NCBI GenBank assembly: GCA_027858715.1
Contig: JAQICD010000055.1
Span: 1-39,766, forward strand
From: Prolixibacteraceae bacterium
GTDB taxonomy: Bacteria; Bacteroidota; Bacteroidia; Bacteroidales; Prolixibacteraceae
Direction of reading: 5' to 3'
DNA: 39,766 bases
Position numbers and translations under genes: made by a program. Shown piece after piece: positions 16,491-27,392 of this stretch. The notes under the pieces were generated by a model. It ran no database searches, was not told where the DNA came from, and worked only from the letters and a program-made list of their open reading frames with translations. Positions within the stretch are counted from its first letter, which is position 1. The number at the start of each line of letters is the position of its first letter.

Positions 16491-16958
16491 ATGAAAAGAA
16501 ATGTAATTTTATTAGCAATGTTTTTCGCCTTTTTTAGTTTATCGGCAAAAACAACTTCCGACAACAGTTTACAAGGTGAAAGCAACACCGGATTTGGCAA
16601 TTACACCATTACAAAGTCTGATGCAGTAACAGTAATCAATAATGTTGCCTATCAAACATGGGAGCTTAGTTACAGCAATAGCACCGATGAGTTTTGTATT
16701 CTTTATGCACCCGGCTTAGAAGGCAACTGTTGTTTTATGGTGCGTTCTGACGATTTTGAAATTCAGTATTCGAAAAGCGACAAGGGTTTTGGCGCGAGTT
16801 ATGTTGATCCCAACATGCGGAGACTTTCAAAACGCGATGTGATGAAAAAAATTGATAAAGTTCGACTAGCGAACCAGGAACTGATTACTTCAAAAGAAAA
16901 AACTATTGAAGAGTATCTTTCACTTATGGCCTGCTATGTTCCACAATTGGTGAGTTAA
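16491..16958 (+). CDS. Hypothetical secreted protein, 155 residues
   Basis: I do not recognise a family. A signal peptide is clear (MKRNVILLAMFFAFFSLSAK, cleavage near residue 19-20). The mature part begins with a Ser/Asn/Gly-rich stretch, continues with a beta-rich segment (YTITKSDAVTVINNVAYQTW, ELSYSNS) containing the odd pair Cys-Cys in GNCCFMVRSDDFEIQYS, and finishes with charged helices (LSKRDVMKKIDKVRL, SKEKTIEEYLSLMACY). Three or four cysteines in a periplasmic protein suggest a disulfide or metal site. It stands alone between divergent xseB and pyrG, with its own terminator, so it is an independently transcribed gene. Confidence 0.75.
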   Translation: MKRNVILLAMFFAFFSLSAKTTSDNSLQGESNTGFGNYTITKSDAVTVINNVAYQTWELSYSNSTDEFCILYAPGLEGNCCFMVRSDDFEIQYSKSDKGFGASYVDPNMRRLSKRDVMKKIDKVRLANQELITSKEKTIEEYLSLMACYVPQLVS

Positions 16959-17000
16959 AAAAGCAATTTTCTGATTTATATGGATTATCAATTTTGATAA

Positions 17001-17035
17001 AAACTGCCTGAAATTATCGGGCAGTTTTTTTTTGT
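17001..17035 (+). terminator. Terminator after the 155-residue secreted protein gene
   Basis: An 11-bp stem (17001-17011 with 17017-17027, one T-G pair) around a five-base loop, then a run of T to 17034. Confidence 0.85.
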
Positions 17036-17084
17036 AATTGATCAATGCAGTCGTTTACAATTTTACTATCATTCAATTTATCTT

Positions 17085-17092
17085 TATCTTTG
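17085..17092 (+). promoter_or_regulatory. pyrG promoter, -7 element
   Basis: TATCTTTG matches TAnnTTTG. Transcription would begin near 17098-17100, leaving a leader of about 20 nt before TTG 17120. The upstream TTTG box is not convincing (GTTTAC about 30 bp upstream). Confidence 0.5.
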
Positions 17093-17116
17093 CACATTCT
17101 TTTATCAAACCCTTAA

Positions 17117-18727
<1,611 letters not shown>

Positions 18728-18750
18728 ACCAAAATATAAAATTGTAACCA

Positions 18751-20700
18751 ATGGATAAAAATACAACTATAGGTCTCGTTCTGATTTTTCTGGTAATGAT
18801 AGGCTTTAGCTATTTGAATAAACCATCGCAGGATGAAATTGAAGATGCCAAACGCAGGCGTGATTCAATTGAGATTGTTCAGCGTCAGATGGACGAAGAC
18901 CTGAGAGAACAGCAAAAGAAGAATGAGGCTGATAATCAAAATTCTGTAGCCGAAGAAAGTATTTCTGATACTGATACTGACGATGCTGAATTGCAAAATC
19001 TATACGGAGATTTCAGTGTTGCCGCCTCAGGTGAAGAGGAGTTTGTTACTCTCGAAAACAACTTGCTTCGTTTAGTATTATCGACCAAAGGTGGAAGGGT
19101 TTATTCTGTTGAGCTAAAAAACTACAAACGCCACGATTCAACCGATTTGATACTCATTGAGCCGGAAAAAGCTGTTCATAATCTTTCGTTTTTTGCTCAA
19201 AACAGAAATATAAAAACTGACGATTTATATTTTGAACCACAGGTTAGCCTTAAAAAAATAACTGTAGGTGGCCCGGAAGTTCCGGTTGGACGCGAAGGTC
19301 GAATTAAATTTAACGAAGATAATCCCGGTGAAAGTAAGGAATTGGTAATGCGCCTGAAGGCCGGTAACGGACGTTACATCGATTATGTTTATACCATCAA
19401 ACACAACTCGTATGTGGTTGATTACGACATACGAATTAGTGGAGTGGATAAAATAATTAACACGAATACCGGTTATCTTAGTCTGAATTTTAACTACGAA
19501 GTGCCGCGTCAGGAACGTCCTTCAAAGTTTGGCGAAGACCGCTACACAACAATGTATTATAAGTTTAAAGATGCCGAGCTTGATAAATTAAACAAAAACA
19601 AAGACGATGAAGAAACGCTGAATACTCCAATAAAATGGATTGGTTATAAGCAGCTTTTCTTTTCAACTGTTTTAATGGCCGACGATGCATTTGATAATGC
19701 AGAAATTAAGTCGGTTAAATACGATGAAGACAACAAAGACTACCTGGCTTATTTCTCTTCTGATATTGGACTGGCATTTGATTCACGTCAGGAACGAAAT
19801 TACGGAATGTCGTTTTATTTTGGACCAAACCATTATCAGACACTCAAAGAACATGGCTACGACCTTGAAAAACTTATTGACTTGGGATGGCCTGTTGTTC
19901 GAGAGGTTAACAAGTTTGTTATTATACCAACGTTTAACTTTTTGCGTCGTTACATCGATAATTTTGGTGTTATTATACTTATACTAACGGTGATGATACG
20001 CTTGATTGTATTTCCATTTACTTATAAATCATACGTGTCGCAAGCTAAAATGAGGGCTTTGAAACCCGAAATTGACGAGATAAGTAAGAAATATTCGAAG
20101 GATAAAGCAATGGAAAAACAGCAGGCAACCATGGCTTTATACAAAAAAGTAGGCGTTAGTCCAATGGGTGGATGTTTGCCAATGCTGTTCCAGTTTCCGG
20201 TGCTTATTGCGATGTTTTACTTTTTTCCGGGTTCGATTGAATTGCGCCAGGAAAGTTTTCTTTGGGCAACTGACCTTTCAACTTATGATTCCATTATAAA
20301 TTTACCTTTTACAGTACCATTTGGCTATGGTAGTCATGTTAGTTTGTTTACTTTATTGATGACTGTTACAACAGTACTGCAAACACGACTAACAAGCCAG
20401 ACTCAAGATACAAGCGCTATGCCGGGAATGAAATACATGATGTACTTTATGCCTGTGTTCTTTATGTTTATCCTTAACTCATATGCTTCAGGATTGAGCT
20501 ATTATTACTTTCTGGCCAACGTATTTACAATTGGACAAACTTATATAATTCGTAGATCAATTGACGAGGGAAAAGTACGTGCCCAGTTGCTGGCCAATAA
20601 GAAAAAGCCTGCTAAAAAGAAGAAGTCAGGATTTCAGAAACGACTGGAAGATATGCAACGCAAACAAGAAGATTTAGCCCGCCAAAAAAAGAAGAAGTAA
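18751..20700 (+). CDS. yidC: Membrane protein insertase YidC
   Basis: Inserts and folds inner-membrane proteins, alone or with SecYEG. 649 residues: N-terminal membrane helix (residues ~6-22, IGLVLIFLVMIGFSYLN), acidic coiled stretch, periplasmic beta-domain (~95-370), then the conserved Oxa1-type core with five helices (~400-610). Core landmarks: FGVIILILTVMIRLIVFPF, the cytoplasmic hairpin KMRALKPEIDEISKKYSKD, SPMGGCLPMLFQFPVLIAMF and MKYMMYFMPVFFMFILN. The Lys-rich tail (last ~45 residues) is typical for ribosome contact. Follows pyrG by 23 bp and precedes a flavin reductase gene by 12 bp. Confidence 0.97.
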   Translation: MDKNTTIGLVLIFLVMIGFSYLNKPSQDEIEDAKRRRDSIEIVQRQMDEDLREQQKKNEADNQNSVAEESISDTDTDDAELQNLYGDFSVAASGEEEFVTLENNLLRLVLSTKGGRVYSVELKNYKRHDSTDLILIEPEKAVHNLSFFAQNRNIKTDDLYFEPQVSLKKITVGGPEVPVGREGRIKFNEDNPGESKELVMRLKAGNGRYIDYVYTIKHNSYVVDYDIRISGVDKIINTNTGYLSLNFNYEVPRQERPSKFGEDRYTTMYYKFKDAELDKLNKNKDDEETLNTPIKWIGYKQLFFSTVLMADDAFDNAEIKSVKYDEDNKDYLAYFSSDIGLAFDSRQERNYGMSFYFGPNHYQTLKEHGYDLEKLIDLGWPVVREVNKFVIIPTFNFLRRYIDNFGVIILILTVMIRLIVFPFTYKSYVSQAKMRALKPEIDEISKKYSKDKAMEKQQATMALYKKVGVSPMGGCLPMLFQFPVLIAMFYFFPGSIELRQESFLWATDLSTYDSIINLPFTVPFGYGSHVSLFTLLMTVTTVLQTRLTSQTQDTSAMPGMKYMMYFMPVFFMFILNSYASGLSYYYFLANVFTIGQTYIIRRSIDEGKVRAQLLANKKKPAKKKKSGFQKRLEDMQRKQEDLARQKKKK

Positions 20701-20712
20701 AATAATTTGTAT

Positions 20713-21462
20713 ATGATAGATTATTCATCTTTTACGAAATTGTCATATGGTTTGTATATCATTGCTACCGAACACGATGGTGAAAAGGCTGGATATGCTG
20801 GGAATACCGGCTTTCAGGTAACCGCTCAGCCCGAAACTATTGCTGTTAGTTGTAATAAAGATAATTATACAACTGAATTTATTCAGAAAAGCAAGAAATT
20901 TTCTCTTTCGGTTTTACAAAAAGACCTTGATGTTGCTATTGTTGGTGATTTTGGTTTTAAATCGGGGCATGATATCGATAAGTTTAAACATTACGATTAC
21001 AAATCAGGTGAGCTTGGAATTCCCATTGTAACCGAGTCGTGTGTGGCTGCTTTTGAGTGCATGGTTTTCAGTGAAGTTGATTGTGGAACGCATATTTTGT
21101 TTATCGGAAAAGTGGTTTCCGCTGAAAAATTAAGCGATAACGATCCACTTACATATGCTTACTATCACGAGCATTATAAAATGCGTTCGCCAAAGAATGC
21201 TCCTACTTATATTCCACCAGAAAAGCTGGAAGAAGAGAACGATGATGAGTCAAAACACAATAGAGAACACGATAAAAAGTCGGAGCAAACAACCGGTGCT
21301 CCGCCATCGGATTATGTTTGCATTATTTGTGGTTACACCTACGACCCCGAGGTAGGTGAACCATCGATGGATATTCCGCCAGGAACACCATTTGAAGATT
21401 TACCCGAAGACTTTTTATGTCCTATTTGCAATGCTACAAAAGAGTTTTTCAAAGAAGTGTAG
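20713..21462 (+). CDS. Flavin reductase-rubredoxin fusion protein
   Basis: A 249-residue two-domain redox protein. Residues ~1-160 form the FMN-binding split barrel of flavin reductases ([59 protein letters not shown]). A charged linker (~165-195, [20 protein letters not shown]) leads to a rubredoxin at ~203-247 with both Cys pairs, [11 protein letters not shown] and [12 protein letters not shown]. It should pass electrons from reduced flavin through its own iron site to an acceptor. ATG 20713 is preferred to the TTG two codons upstream. It lies 12 bp after yidC and converges on rubrerythrin, a natural electron acceptor from rubredoxins. Confidence 0.9.
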   Translation: MIDYSSFTKLSYGLYIIATEHDGEKAGYAGNTGFQVTAQPETIAVSCNKDNYTTEFIQKSKKFSLSVLQKDLDVAIVGDFGFKSGHDIDKFKHYDYKSGELGIPIVTESCVAAFECMVFSEVDCGTHILFIGKVVSAEKLSDNDPLTYAYYHEHYKMRSPKNAPTYIPPEKLEEENDDESKHNREHDKKSEQTTGAPPSDYVCIICGYTYDPEVGEPSMDIPPGTPFEDLPEDFLCPICNATKEFFKEV

Positions 21463-21466
21463 GTAT

Positions 21467-21509
21467 AAAAAAACTACAACCTTATCGTGAAAAAGGTTGT
21501 AGTTTTTTT
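21467..21509. terminator. Bidirectional terminator between flavin reductase-rubredoxin and rubrerythrin
   Basis: A 17-bp stem (21467-21483 with 21493-21509) around nine bases, A-run on the left and T-run on the right, between two convergent genes; it can stop transcription from both sides. Confidence 0.9.
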
Positions 21510-21523
21510 ATTTTAATTACACC

Positions 21524-22099
21524 CTAATAGTTGTAACTTTTAATTTCAAAATGTGCTTGCGGGTGGTCACAAGCCGGGCATTTATTAGGTGCCACGGTGC
21601 CTTCGTGCAGAAAACCGCAGTTGCGGCATTTCCAAATTACTTTGTCTTCGCGTTTGAATACCATGCCTGCTTCGAGGTTTTCGTATAATTTACGGTAACG
21701 TTCTTCGTGTGCTTTTTCTACTTTAGAAACTTGCTTAAAAACATTGGCTATAAGTTTAAATCCTTCCTCTTCGGCCACTTTTGCAAATTCAGGGTAAAGA
21801 TCCGACCATTCTTCGTTTTCACCGTCGGCAGCAGCTTTAAGGTTTTCGAGTGTGTCGCCGATAGAGCCGGCTGGATAAGCAGCAGTGATTTCAACCATGC
21901 CACCTTCTAAAAACTTGAAGAAGCGTTTGGCGTGTTGAGTTTCATTGAAGGCCGTTTCTTCAAAAATACCGGCTATTTGCTCTAATCCTTCTTTTTTTGC
22001 CTGTTTGGCAAAGTAGGTATAACGCTGATAAGCCTGCGATTCGCCGGCAAATGCTTTCAATAAATTTTGTTCTGTTTTTGTTCCTTTTAAACTTGTCAT
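21524..22099 (-). CDS. rbr: Rubrerythrin
   Basis: A peroxide-reducing non-haem diiron protein of 191 residues. The ferritin-like four-helix domain contains the Glu ligands in [30 protein letters not shown] and [12 protein letters not shown]; the C-terminal rubredoxin-like domain has [12 protein letters not shown] and [13 protein letters not shown]. It reduces hydrogen peroxide to water with electrons from a rubredoxin-type donor. A likely donor is encoded convergently next door. Single-gene unit with a 150-bp AT-rich upstream region in which I see no clear promoter box. Confidence 0.97.
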   Translation of the reverse strand: MTSLKGTKTEQNLLKAFAGESQAYQRYTYFAKQAKKEGLEQIAGIFEETAFNETQHAKRFFKFLEGGMVEITAAYPAGSIGDTLENLKAAADGENEEWSDLYPEFAKVAEEEGFKLIANVFKQVSKVEKAHEERYRKLYENLEAGMVFKREDKVIWKCRNCGFLHEGTVAPNKCPACDHPQAHFEIKSYNY

Positions 22100-22252
22100 G
22101 ATTTCTAATTTTTATATTAAATGCTAAAAATATAAATTTAAGGATATTGTATGATGTTTAAAGATAGCTATATACTAATTTTTATTCATTCCAGATTATT
22201 AACAGCGAGTAATTATGTCAAGCTAAATTATTAGCACAACCATAAATTCTAA

Positions 22253-23155
22253 TTAAAAAATCACTTTGATTCCCCGTTTTATAATTTCTACATTAAGATA
22301 TTTTACATCGTCAAGAATTTCTCCATCAATTTGGAATACTTGTGGCTTGCTCAGTTTTATTTTTGCTTTTGATGCCTTATAAACCCGCACATGCCTCATC
22401 TGGTGTAGTTTCCCGGTGAAAAATGAAAAAAGCAACATGAAACCGATCCACCATGGGTAAGGCTTTATAACTACAACTTCGAATTTGCCGTCGTTTATAT
22501 TCCCTTCGGGATTTATTTGTGCACCCGTACCAAAAGCTTTGGCATTTGCTATTACAATGATTTCGGCTTTCGATTTTTTTGAAAACTGGCCTATTGATAA
22601 GTTGTATTTGAAGTGAGTTTTTCCCGAGAATAGTTCTTTAAACAATTGCGTTCCATAGCCTATTAGCCCCTTCGATTTTTCTTGTTCAAAGCGCTTTACT
22701 GTTCGCGCATTAATGCCAATATCACTTAAATGTAATGAATAGTACTTATCGTTAATTTTTATTACATCAACCGGGTTTGCTATTGATGTAAAAATGATTT
22801 TAATTGCCTGATCAATGTTGGCAGGTATCCGTAAATTATAAGCGAAACCATTAGCCGAGCCCATGGGGATAATTCCAAGTTTAATTTCGGTTTTAAGGAG
22901 CAATCGGGCTACATTGTTTATTGTGCCGTCGCCTCCGGCTGCAATTACAATCTCTGGTTTGTAATGCTTTATTTTTTGTCTGATATTTGACGAGTCGTCT
23001 TTTCCGGTTGTATAATATACCTGCCACACATACCTGTATATTTTTGAATAATCAGCAATGTATTCTGAAAGCAGTTCGCTGTTTGCTTTTCCGGATTTTG
23101 GATTAACCACGAACAAAACATGAATATTGTTTGTATGTTTTAGTGCGTCGTGCAT
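22253..23155 (-). CDS. Diacylglycerol kinase-family lipid kinase (YegS/DgkB-like)
   Basis: A 300-residue cytoplasmic or peripheral membrane kinase that phosphorylates a lipid such as diacylglycerol to phosphatidic acid. The catalytic domain shows VLFVVNPKSGKANSE, the nucleotide motif AAGGDGTINNVARLL and LGIIPMGSANGFAYNLRIP; the beta-sandwich C-terminal half has GTGAQINPEGNINDGKFEVV and VFQIDGEILD. All motifs intact. Transcribed away from the App1 phosphatase gene (57 bp between the two start codons), whose predicted reaction is the reverse. The exact lipid cannot be told from sequence. Confidence 0.9.
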   Translation of the reverse strand: MHDALKHTNNIHVLFVVNPKSGKANSELLSEYIADYSKIYRYVWQVYYTTGKDDSSNIRQKIKHYKPEIVIAAGGDGTINNVARLLLKTEIKLGIIPMGSANGFAYNLRIPANIDQAIKIIFTSIANPVDVIKINDKYYSLHLSDIGINARTVKRFEQEKSKGLIGYGTQLFKELFSGKTHFKYNLSIGQFSKKSKAEIIVIANAKAFGTGAQINPEGNINDGKFEVVVIKPYPWWIGFMLLFSFFTGKLHQMRHVRVYKASKAKIKLSKPQVFQIDGEILDDVKYLNVEIIKRGIKVIF

Positions 23156-23212
23156 TTTTAATATATTAGTGTATTGTAATGCAAATTGGTTTTAACTAAG
23201 TTAAAAAAAAAT

Positions 23213-24310
23213 ATGAAGCCATTGAAACCTGTTTTTCGATTTGTAAAAAAACCATTTCGTCGCTTAATTGTTTGGCTTAAGCAAAAGGCCGGATGGTTGG
23301 GATTACCAAAAATTGTTGCATTCAGAGGATATGGTACGAGTTCAGATGTGTTTCTTAAAGGGATGGTAATTGAAGACAAAGGGCTTGCAAAGCCCCACGA
23401 TCAGCAAAAAGTGTGGCACAACATACTGGCAACAATTAAGCGTTTTTCGAGTGACGAAATTGCAGGGGTAAATGTGAAAGTTGTTTTTAAAAGTATTACA
23501 ACTATAGCTACTACCAATGAAGATGGATATTTTTCATTTCATTTAAAAATGCCGGAATACGAACGTAATAAATTAAAAACGGGAGGTTGGCAGCCGGTTT
23601 ACTTCGAGCTTTTAGATACTGTAGTTGAAAATCAGCCTCATGTGCATGCTCGCGGTCAGGTACGCATTGTTGCTGATAATAATAAGTGTATTTTAGTTTC
23701 CGATATCGACGATACGGTACTTATTTCGCATTCGACACATACATTACAGAAACTAAGGTTAATGTTGTTTAAAAATGCTCATACACGATTGCCTTTCCCG
23801 GGTGTAGCTAAGTTTTATCGTTCGTTGGTTAAAGGAGCCGATGGACAACGCAGTTATCCATTCTTTTATGTATCGAGCAGTGAATGGAATCTTTATGATT
23901 TGCTTTCCGACTTTTTTGCAATAAACCGAATGCCAGCCGGTGTTTTTATGTTAAAATATTTAAATCACAACATTCTGAAATTCTGGAAATCGGGTGGAGG
24001 AAACCATTTTCATAAAAAGAAAAAAATTGAAAAACTTTTGAAGCTGTATGAGCAGCATGAATTCATTTTAATTGGCGATAGCAGTCAGCGCGATCCGATA
24101 ATTTACAGCGATATTGTAAAGCTATACCCAGGAAGGGTTAAGGTTATTTATATAAGATGTGTAGGTCGCAAGCGACGAAGAAGTAAACAACAGCAAAGAA
24201 TCGACAAATTAATGCGTGAGTCGAAGGTTGAAATGATTCCTGTTAATAATACAACTGAGGCAGAAATGCATGCCTTAAAAAAAGGTTTTATAAACTTAGA
24301 AAATTTGTAA
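23213..24310 (+). CDS. App1-family phosphatidate phosphatase (DUF2183)
   Basis: A 365-residue HAD-like phosphatase related to yeast App1, which dephosphorylates phosphatidic acid to diacylglycerol. The motif DxDxT is SDIDDTVL (about residues 163-170), followed by the FPGVAKFYRSL and FFYVSSSEWNLYDLL segments and the late acidic motif FILIGDSSQRDPIIY, all typical of the family. The N-terminal ~150 residues form a beta-rich domain with basic leader (KPVFRFVKKPFRRL). ATG 23213 is used; the TTG nine codons earlier is improbable. Divergent to the lipid kinase and convergent with the GT2 gene (10 bp between stops). Confidence 0.88.
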   Translation: MKPLKPVFRFVKKPFRRLIVWLKQKAGWLGLPKIVAFRGYGTSSDVFLKGMVIEDKGLAKPHDQQKVWHNILATIKRFSSDEIAGVNVKVVFKSITTIATTNEDGYFSFHLKMPEYERNKLKTGGWQPVYFELLDTVVENQPHVHARGQVRIVADNNKCILVSDIDDTVLISHSTHTLQKLRLMLFKNAHTRLPFPGVAKFYRSLVKGADGQRSYPFFYVSSSEWNLYDLLSDFFAINRMPAGVFMLKYLNHNILKFWKSGGGNHFHKKKKIEKLLKLYEQHEFILIGDSSQRDPIIYSDIVKLYPGRVKVIYIRCVGRKRRRSKQQQRIDKLMRESKVEMIPVNNTTEAEMHALKKGFINLENL

Positions 24311-24320
24311 CCCTTCAGAG

Positions 24321-25106
24321 CTATTTATTGTTCTCTAAAAAGCCATTAATTCGTTCATTCAATTCATCCTGTAAGTTTTTTAAAGTCTGCCTGAATTTAT
24401 TTCCCTGTTCGTTAACTGAATTTCCAACACGTTGAGTAATTAAATCGTAATTTTTAAGGAGGGTTACGGCAACTTCTTTGCTTTCGTTGAGTAGTTCGAT
24501 AGTTGCATCACCGGCCGATTTCTTTTTATATTTTATGGGGTTTGTTAAGCCGTCAAGTAATAAATACATAATTCGTTTGCCGTTGGCCTGGTAATATAAG
24601 TTAATGTAGGTTTCAACGCCAAAGCGGATGTCGCGGATATCTTCAAGTATGGGTTCAAGGTCTTTTTTAAACATTGCGCGTTCGCCGGTAAGCGATTTAA
24701 AAGGATTGATGCGATAATCAATAAATGTTTCTGAAGGAGTGCCTAATACCATATCTGCTTCAGGATCATCTGCTACTATTGGTGAAAGCAGTTGTTTAAA
24801 ATGTTTTTTACTGATGCCCGTAATATCTGCATCGAAGAATAAAATAATTTCATTTTTAGCATTTTCAACACCGGTTACCATTGCGTTGCTTTTGCCCTTG
24901 TTTTTTGGGATAATGATATAGTTTAGAGTTTTTTCTTTTTTTAGTTTCGAAATTATAGTGTCAGAATTATCAGTGGAACCATCGTTTACAACAACAATTT
25001 CAGCCTCTGGTACATATTCATGGCATTTTCTGATTACGTATTCAATATTTTTTTCTTCGTTATAAACACAAATAATGATACTAACTTTGTGATAATTGGA
25101 GTTCAT
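24321..25106 (-). CDS. Glycosyltransferase family 2
   Basis: A 261-residue GT-A glycosyltransferase without membrane helices. The donor-binding domain starts KVSIIICVYNEEKNIEYVI, with VVVNDGSTDNS and the metal-binding FFDADIT. After about residue 125 the family's acceptor side follows (GVETYINLYYQANGKRI); the C-terminal ~60 residues are a charged coiled helix (LLNESKEVAVTLLKNYDLIT, LKNLQDELNERINGFL). Sequence style is that of dolichol-phosphate-mannose/undecaprenyl-phosphate hexose synthases, but the acceptor is not certain. It lies 11 bp downstream of the helicase gene on the same strand and may be cotranscribed. Confidence 0.85.
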   Translation of the reverse strand: MNSNYHKVSIIICVYNEEKNIEYVIRKCHEYVPEAEIVVVNDGSTDNSDTIISKLKKEKTLNYIIIPKNKGKSNAMVTGVENAKNEIILFFDADITGISKKHFKQLLSPIVADDPEADMVLGTPSETFIDYRINPFKSLTGERAMFKKDLEPILEDIRDIRFGVETYINLYYQANGKRIMYLLLDGLTNPIKYKKKSAGDATIELLNESKEVAVTLLKNYDLITQRVGNSVNEQGNKFRQTLKNLQDELNERINGFLENNK

Positions 25107-25117
25107 TCGCTCTAAAT

Positions 25118-26326
25118 TTATCTTTTATTCTTTCTATTATTACGATTGTTATTTTTAAATCTGAAATTTTGGGCTTTAGGATTCCATTCAGGGCTTTTTC
25201 CAATTTCGGGAGGTAGGGGTAGTTTTATGATTTCCGTTTCAATCAAATCTTCAATTTTTTTAAACCGGAACATATCGTTTTCGTTAATTAAAGTAAGCGC
25301 TACCCCTTCAGATTCAGCCCTGGCTGTTCGTCCTACCCTGTGTACGTAATCTTCAGCATCGCCAGGAACATCGTAGTTTATGATTAGTTCAATGTCTTTT
25401 ATGTCGATACCCCGGCTAATAACATCGGTGGCAATCAGTACACGTGTTCTTTTGGCTTTAAAAGCTGAAAGAACATTCTCTCGTTCCGATTGCTCAAGGT
25501 CGGACGATATACCATCAGTATGATAGTTCTTGCTTTTTAAACCACGCACAATTTGGGTTACTTTGGCTTTTGTTGAGGTGAAAATAAGTATGCTTTTGTA
25601 ATTTTCTTTTTGATTGATTAAGTAGTTAATCAGTTCAATTTTATGGTTTTCGGAAGTCAAATAAGCGGCTTGCAATACTTTTTCGGCAGGTTTCGACATT
25701 TCAATTGAAATTTCTTCGGGATTATGAAGAATTGCCGATGCCAGTTTCTTTATTTTTGGTGGCATTGTAGCACTAAACAGCAGTGTTTGACGTTTTTTGG
25801 GAAGATAGGAGACAATGCGTTGTATGTCGTCGAAAAAACCCATATCGAGCATGCGGTCGGCTTCGTCGAGAACCAAATGTTGGAGTTTGTCGAATTTAAT
25901 ATTTCCTACACCTAAATGGCTGATAAGTTTGCCAGGTGTTGCTACTATAATATCGGTCTGGTTTTTTAGAGCGTTGCTTTGAGTTACCCAGTCGCCTCCA
26001 TCGCCTCCACCGTAAATGGCTATTGAATTGGCCTTTAAAAAATAGGAAAATCCTTGTATTTGTTGGTCTATTTGGATTGCGAGTTCTCTAGTGGGAACTA
26101 TTATTAAAGTATTGATTGAATTACCGTCTGAATGGGCAATTTCGTCAAGAATTGGTAAGATAAAAGCAGCTGTTTTCCCCGTGCCGGTTTGAGCAAAAGC
26201 TAATAAGTCTTTTTTTTCTAATATTACAGGAATGGCTTTTTCCTGGATGGGTGATGCTTTCTCGAAACCCATATACGATATTGCCTCAAGTATTTCATCG
26301 TGTAAATCAAATTCATCAAATCTCAT
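25118..26326 (-). CDS. DEAD-box ATP-dependent RNA helicase
   Basis: A 402-residue RNA helicase of the RhlE/CsdA kind. Motifs in order: Q motif (GFEKASPIQEKAIP), I (AQTGTGKT), Ia (PTRELAIQ), II (VLDEADRMLDMGF), III (FSATMP), IV-V (ILIFTSTK; ATDVISRGIDI) and VI (HRVGRTAR). The C-terminal tail (about 385-402) is short, Asn/Arg/Lys-rich and disordered. Such enzymes unwind structured RNA, often in cold adaptation and ribosome assembly. Upstream of the GT2 gene by 11 bp. Confidence 0.95.
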   Translation of the reverse strand: MRFDEFDLHDEILEAISYMGFEKASPIQEKAIPVILEKKDLLAFAQTGTGKTAAFILPILDEIAHSDGNSINTLIIVPTRELAIQIDQQIQGFSYFLKANSIAIYGGGDGGDWVTQSNALKNQTDIIVATPGKLISHLGVGNIKFDKLQHLVLDEADRMLDMGFFDDIQRIVSYLPKKRQTLLFSATMPPKIKKLASAILHNPEEISIEMSKPAEKVLQAAYLTSENHKIELINYLINQKENYKSILIFTSTKAKVTQIVRGLKSKNYHTDGISSDLEQSERENVLSAFKAKRTRVLIATDVISRGIDIKDIELIINYDVPGDAEDYVHRVGRTARAESEGVALTLINENDMFRFKKIEDLIETEIIKLPLPPEIGKSPEWNPKAQNFRFKNNNRNNRKNKR

Positions 26327-26464
26327 AAATGATATTTATATTTTCGCATACTTGCTAATGGCTTGTGCGATTATGTATGCTGTAATATGTAGTTTTATTT
26401 TATGCAAATGTAATAAAAAATCGAGACTAAATTACAGACTTGTAACGTGGCTAATTGTAGGTTA

Positions 26465-27340
26465 TTACAGCACGTTTTTAACTCCAATAAAGTTATTCCT
26501 GAACTCTGAAGGCGTACATTTTTGCTTCTTTTTAAATGTGCGATTAAAATTTGAAATGTTATTGAATCCGCATTCGTAGCAAATTTCTGAAACGCTTTTG
26601 TTGGTTTCAATAAGCATGCGGGTTGCATATCCCAGTCTTATTTCGTTAACAAAATCGACAAACGATTTACTGGTTCGCTGCTTGATTAACCTGCTAAACG
26701 AAACAATTGACATATTTAGGAGGTTAGCCGCATCTTCGAGCATAATTTTCCGGCTGTAATTATCGCGTACATAGTTGTAAATTTTTTCAATTTTATCACT
26801 GTTGAAGAAATCGCTGTTTTTTTGAAACGAAAGATTCGTGAGAAATTTTTGATCGCGCGAGATGGCTAAATCGTATAATAATGACTGAAACTCGATGTAT
26901 GAATCGAAACCTTTTTTGTTTGATAGGTTCGAAAATCTGTCTTTCAGATTCTCAGTTGTTTTCTTTGAAAACAGAATGCCTCGTTGCGAGTTTTTCAATA
27001 GTTCTTCAATTGGTTTTAGTATATTCTTTTTGATAAGCTGTCCTTCAAATAAATCGCGTGGAAACTGTATGGTAATTTGATGAAGGTATTTTTGGGTGTT
27101 TTTAAAATTTTCCCAACCGTGGTATAAATTTGGCCCAACCATTACCAACTCAAGTTCGTCGATTTCGGCAATATGGTCGCCAACAACACGCCTGCCTCCT
27201 TTGGCATTCGATATAAAGTTTATTTCATATTCGGGATGAAAGTGAATTGGGAAAGTAAATGCACTTCGTTCACGGTCAAAAACCAGAAAGCAATCGTTTT
27301 CTTGCAGGGGGGTAATTTCGCGGTGTATTGGACTTTTCAT
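26465..27340 (-). CDS. AraC-family transcriptional regulator
   Basis: A 291-residue regulator. Residues ~20-110 form a cupin-like sensor domain (FPIHFHPEYEINFISNAKGGR and VMVGPNLYHGWEN), ~110-190 a helical linker, and ~190-288 the double helix-turn-helix AraC domain (RKIMLEDAANLLNMSIVSFSRL; SVSEICYECGFNNISNFNRTFKKK). The cupin with HxH and Tyr suggests a sugar or related small-molecule ligand. The target is unknown: no co-directional carbohydrate cluster is adjacent, although a 313-bp upstream region with several inverted repeats may contain its own sites. Confidence 0.93.
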   Translation of the reverse strand: MKSPIHREITPLQENDCFLVFDRERSAFTFPIHFHPEYEINFISNAKGGRRVVGDHIAEIDELELVMVGPNLYHGWENFKNTQKYLHQITIQFPRDLFEGQLIKKNILKPIEELLKNSQRGILFSKKTTENLKDRFSNLSNKKGFDSYIEFQSLLYDLAISRDQKFLTNLSFQKNSDFFNSDKIEKIYNYVRDNYSRKIMLEDAANLLNMSIVSFSRLIKQRTSKSFVDFVNEIRLGYATRMLIETNKSVSEICYECGFNNISNFNRTFKKKQKCTPSEFRNNFIGVKNVL

Positions 27341-27392
27341 AGCTGTGGTTAGTTAAAATGTTAAAAAAAGGCTCTTGAATTGTACAAATCTA

